Part shown: positions 8,086 to 9,564 of the stretch, one piece after another
Position numbering within the stretch: the first letter of the stretch is position 1
How the letters are laid out: every line of letters begins with the position of its first letter
DNA from: Acidobacteriota bacterium
Lineage (GTDB): Bacteria; Acidobacteriota; Terriglobia; Terriglobales; Acidobacteriaceae
Length of the DNA stretch: 9,564 nucleotides
Direction: 5' to 3'
NCBI GenBank assembly: GCA_021781255.1
Contig: JAJXXG010000665.1
Span: forward strand, 1-9,564
Notes under the pieces: model-generated
What the model was told of the DNA's origin: nothing
Databases searched by the model: none
The model's input: only the letters and a program-made list of their open reading frames with translations
Program-made: the position numbers and the translations under genes

Positions 8086-8458
8086 ATTTTTCGCCTCCTC
8101 CAGAAATCTGTAGTGCAATAGGGTTTGTTCCAGTGAATGGGATGTCCGTTGGATCCCGTTCCGGTGAGCACAGTTTCGACTTAGCTTCTCCCGGGTTCGC
8201 CCTGTGAAAAGATGCCATGCGGAGAGATGCGCAGTGGCGGGAGAGCTGAACTTGAACCGATGCCAAGCGTAGGCAGCGGGCGATCTGTCGCGCAAGGAGA
8301 ATTCACCGGAAACCCTGCGCGGAGAGGCTAAAGAGCGGGCCAGGATCACGAAAGATGGGTAATGACGGCCCCAAAAGAGAGCGATAACTCATTGCTTTCC
8401 AGATGATTATGCGGATCTTTGGACACGAAGGAAAAGGATCGCTTCGCAGGGGGGGTGA

Positions 8459-8473
8459 CATGAAGGTTTCATG
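8459..8473. promoter_or_regulatory. Interrupted palindrome, candidate operator
   Basis: CATGAA-GGT-TTCATG is a perfect dyad with 6-base arms and a 3-base centre. It lies near the middle of the divergent region, about 375 bases from the receptor ATG and 345 from the regulator start, directly after the seven-G run. This size and symmetry fit a dimeric DNA-binding protein. The candidate ligand is the adjacent regulator, but nothing in the sequence proves it. Confidence 0.35.
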
Positions 8474-8782
8474 CGAGAAGTAACCTTAAATCCTGCGCGC
8501 TGTGCCGGGGATACGGTGGCCCGATCGTGCCAGCCGGCGCGGCGCGACAGACATTGCGGCAAAATTGAGCGTGTTCAACGCAGCGGGCAGACCGGTACCC
8601 AGCGTGGAGCAGATGGGCCGGCATCTGCGTGCCGAGAGCAAGGCGAGCGGGCGAAACCCGGGAAGTTCTTGCTTTGCCAGTACAGAGGCAAGTAGGATCG
8701 GAAGTGCTTAAGATACCCATACGTCCTGGCCCGCAGGTTGGCGTTTGAGCAAGGGCTTTTTGTGGACTTAGCAGGAAAAGAG

Positions 8783-8800
8783 CCTCCGCAATGACGGAGG
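8783..8800 (+). promoter_or_regulatory. Hairpin sequestering the Shine-Dalgarno-like sequence of the regulator
   Basis: CCTCCG (8783-8788) and CGGAGG (8795-8800) form a perfect 6-base GC-rich stem with loop CAATGA. The right arm contains GGAGG, the only strong ribosome-binding-like sequence near the regulator. If the stem forms in the mRNA it would hide that site and lower translation. It is not followed by T residues, so it does not look like a terminator. Confidence 0.45.
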
Positions 8801-8816
8801 ATGGATCATTGCATCT

Positions 8817-9564
8817 GTGTCATTGAGTTCGCAAGCAGTCACGGAAACTGTCGAAACCGTCCCATCGAGCCTGTGCCGCGCGGAGTTGGAGCGGGTGCTT
8901 GGCAGCAGGACGTTTGCGAAAGCTGTGCGCCTGCGGGTCTTACTGGAATACATCGGGGAGTGCTCCCTGGAAGGCCGGTTCGACGCACTATCGGAGCAAC
9001 AGATCGGGATCAGCATCTTCCAGCGCCCTCCCGGCTATAACTCCACGGAAGACACGATTGTGCGGGTGACGGCGCGGCACCTGCGCGAGCGGCTCGACCT
9101 TTATTATCAGGAGGAGGGCCGGGAGAATCCGATCCGACTGGCGGTGCCGAAGGGCAGTTATGTGGCTGCCTTCCGCCCGGCGCCCGCGCAGCAGCCAAGC
9201 TCAGGCCCGTTTACCCTTCCCGCCACGCCGGCGACGACGCCGCAATCTGAAGCGGCAAACACAGACTCCGAGGAATGGCCGAGATCGGCGCGACTCGCAG
9301 TGCTCGCCAGCGTATTGCTGGCGATCGCGCTGCCGTTGTTTGTCTATCTACGCTTCCATGCGCAGCCGCAACCGCAAGTGCAGGCGCAGCAAGGAGCAAT
9401 GCCATTTGGTCCGGCCATCCTTTGGCGAGCCCTGTTCACGCCTGGCCGAATGACATTTATCGTCCCCGGCGACGCCAGCCTCGATGTATATACAGCATGG
9501 GAACGACGGAGCGTCTCGCTGGCCGATTACACCAACCAAACGTACCAGGGCCAGGTGACCGCAA
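8817..9564 (+). CDS. Membrane-anchored winged-helix-like transcriptional regulator, 3' end beyond window
   Basis: First 249 codons of a gene still open at the window end. The N-terminal domain (about 20-120) matches from memory a domain widespread in Terriglobia and Solibacter proteins: ELERVLGSRTF (23-33), LLEYI (42-46), IGISIFQRPPGYNSTED (63-79), TIVRVTARHLRERL (80-93), then VPKGSYVAAF (110-119). I read this as a winged-helix-type DNA-binding domain. A Pro/Ser/Thr-rich linker (121-156) leads to one membrane helix (about 160-178), a Gln/Pro-rich segment (183-192) and the start of a probable periplasmic domain containing FIVPGDASLDVY (214-225). The architecture recalls ToxR/CadC one-component regulators, with DNA binding in the cytoplasm and sensing outside. 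No ATG lies in frame before the domain. GTG 8817 gives the best length but its GGAGG is 16 bases away; TTG 8823 is an alternative. It is divergent from the TonB receptor, its likely target by inference. Confidence 0.78.
   Translation, partial: MSLSSQAVTETVETVPSSLCRAELERVLGSRTFAKAVRLRVLLEYIGECSLEGRFDALSEQQIGISIFQRPPGYNSTEDTIVRVTARHLRERLDLYYQEEGRENPIRLAVPKGSYVAAFRPAPAQQPSSGPFTLPATPATTPQSEAANTDSEEWPRSARLAVLASVLLAIALPLFVYLRFHAQPQPQVQAQQGAMPFGPAILWRALFTPGRMTFIVPGDASLDVYTAWERRSVSLADYTNQTYQGQVTA

Larger units (their letters stand above)
8086..8816. other. Long divergent intergenic region between receptor and regulator
   Basis: 731 bases with no supportable gene, unusually long for this otherwise compact window. 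It must carry the promoters of both divergent genes. The receptor's ribosome binding site is in the first 20 bases. A CATAAT hexamer on the minus strand (8406-8411) resembles a -10 box, but its -35 partner is poor, so no promoter is called. Frames of 66-162 codons cross the region on both strands without ribosome binding sites, recognisable motifs or plausible composition. It also holds a seven-G run (8449-8455), an interrupted palindrome (8459-8473) and a hairpin at the right end (8783-8800). Confidence 0.65.

Noticed and set aside
8086..8349. 88-codon N-terminal extension of the receptor frame
   Set aside because: The strong GGAGGAGG site directly before the ATG at 8085 and the signal peptide beginning there fix the start. 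The upstream stretch has no export features.
8469..8720. 83-codon minus-strand frame and overlapping plus-strand frames of about 70 codons in the divergent region
   Set aside because: Mutually overlapping frames on both strands, no ribosome binding sites and no recognisable motifs. They are most likely chance openings.
8745..8773. TTGAGC followed 17 bases later by TTAGCA, as a possible promoter for the regulator
   Set aside because: The second hexamer matches the -10 consensus at only one position, so a promoter cannot be supported.
8801..9040. 79-codon frame starting at ATG 8801
   Set aside because: GGAGG abuts this ATG with no spacing, and the frame competes with the conserved regulator domain, which reads in a different frame through the same bases.
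1..9564. CRISPR array, tRNA or rRNA genes, insertion sequences or phage genes
   Set aside because: I saw no regularly spaced repeats, no tRNA-like cloverleaf or rRNA segments, and no transposase, integrase or phage motifs in any of the reading frames.

Overview
This GC-rich window looks like the chromosome of a soil-type Acidobacteriota bacterium, most likely class Terriglobia (Acidobacteriaceae or a relative). That is a judgement from family resemblance, not a database match. It rests on a giant carboxypeptidase-regulatory-like (Oar-type) TonB-dependent receptor with the LPLNGR plug signature and no SusD partner. It also rests on a membrane-anchored regulator with the N-terminal domain common in Terriglobia/Solibacter genomes, and on a Tat-exported sulfatase beside a large GH38 alpha-mannosidase.

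Layout: (1) 1-2639, plus strand: 3' portion of a GH38 alpha-mannosidase whose 5' end lies outside the window. (2) 2640-2849: short convergent intergenic region with three inverted repeats, the last a good terminator candidate for the facing gene. (3) 2850-4343, minus strand: Tat-signal sulfatase with a CSASR formylglycine motif. (4) 4344-4752: non-coding, with nested inverted repeats just after the receptor stop and a small tandem repeat. (5) 4753-8085, minus strand: 1110-residue TonB-dependent receptor. (6) 8086-8816: 731-base divergent intergenic region with a 15-base interrupted palindrome and, at its right end, a hairpin containing the only Shine-Dalgarno-like sequence near the next gene. 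(7) About 8817 to the window end, plus strand: 5' part of a single-pass membrane regulator with an N-terminal winged-helix-like domain; it runs off the window.

Working model (inference): the receptor imports a glycan fragment through the outer membrane, while the sulfatase and the mannosidase remove sulfate and alpha-mannosyl groups. The divergent membrane regulator may adjust receptor expression in response to something in the periplasm. The receptor has no N-terminal STN signalling domain and no FecI/FecR-like genes adjoin it, so if this pair senses a substrate it does so by a route unlike the FecA or SusR paradigms. This is the most interesting possibility in the window. All three complete or nearly complete genes are ordinary members of known families.
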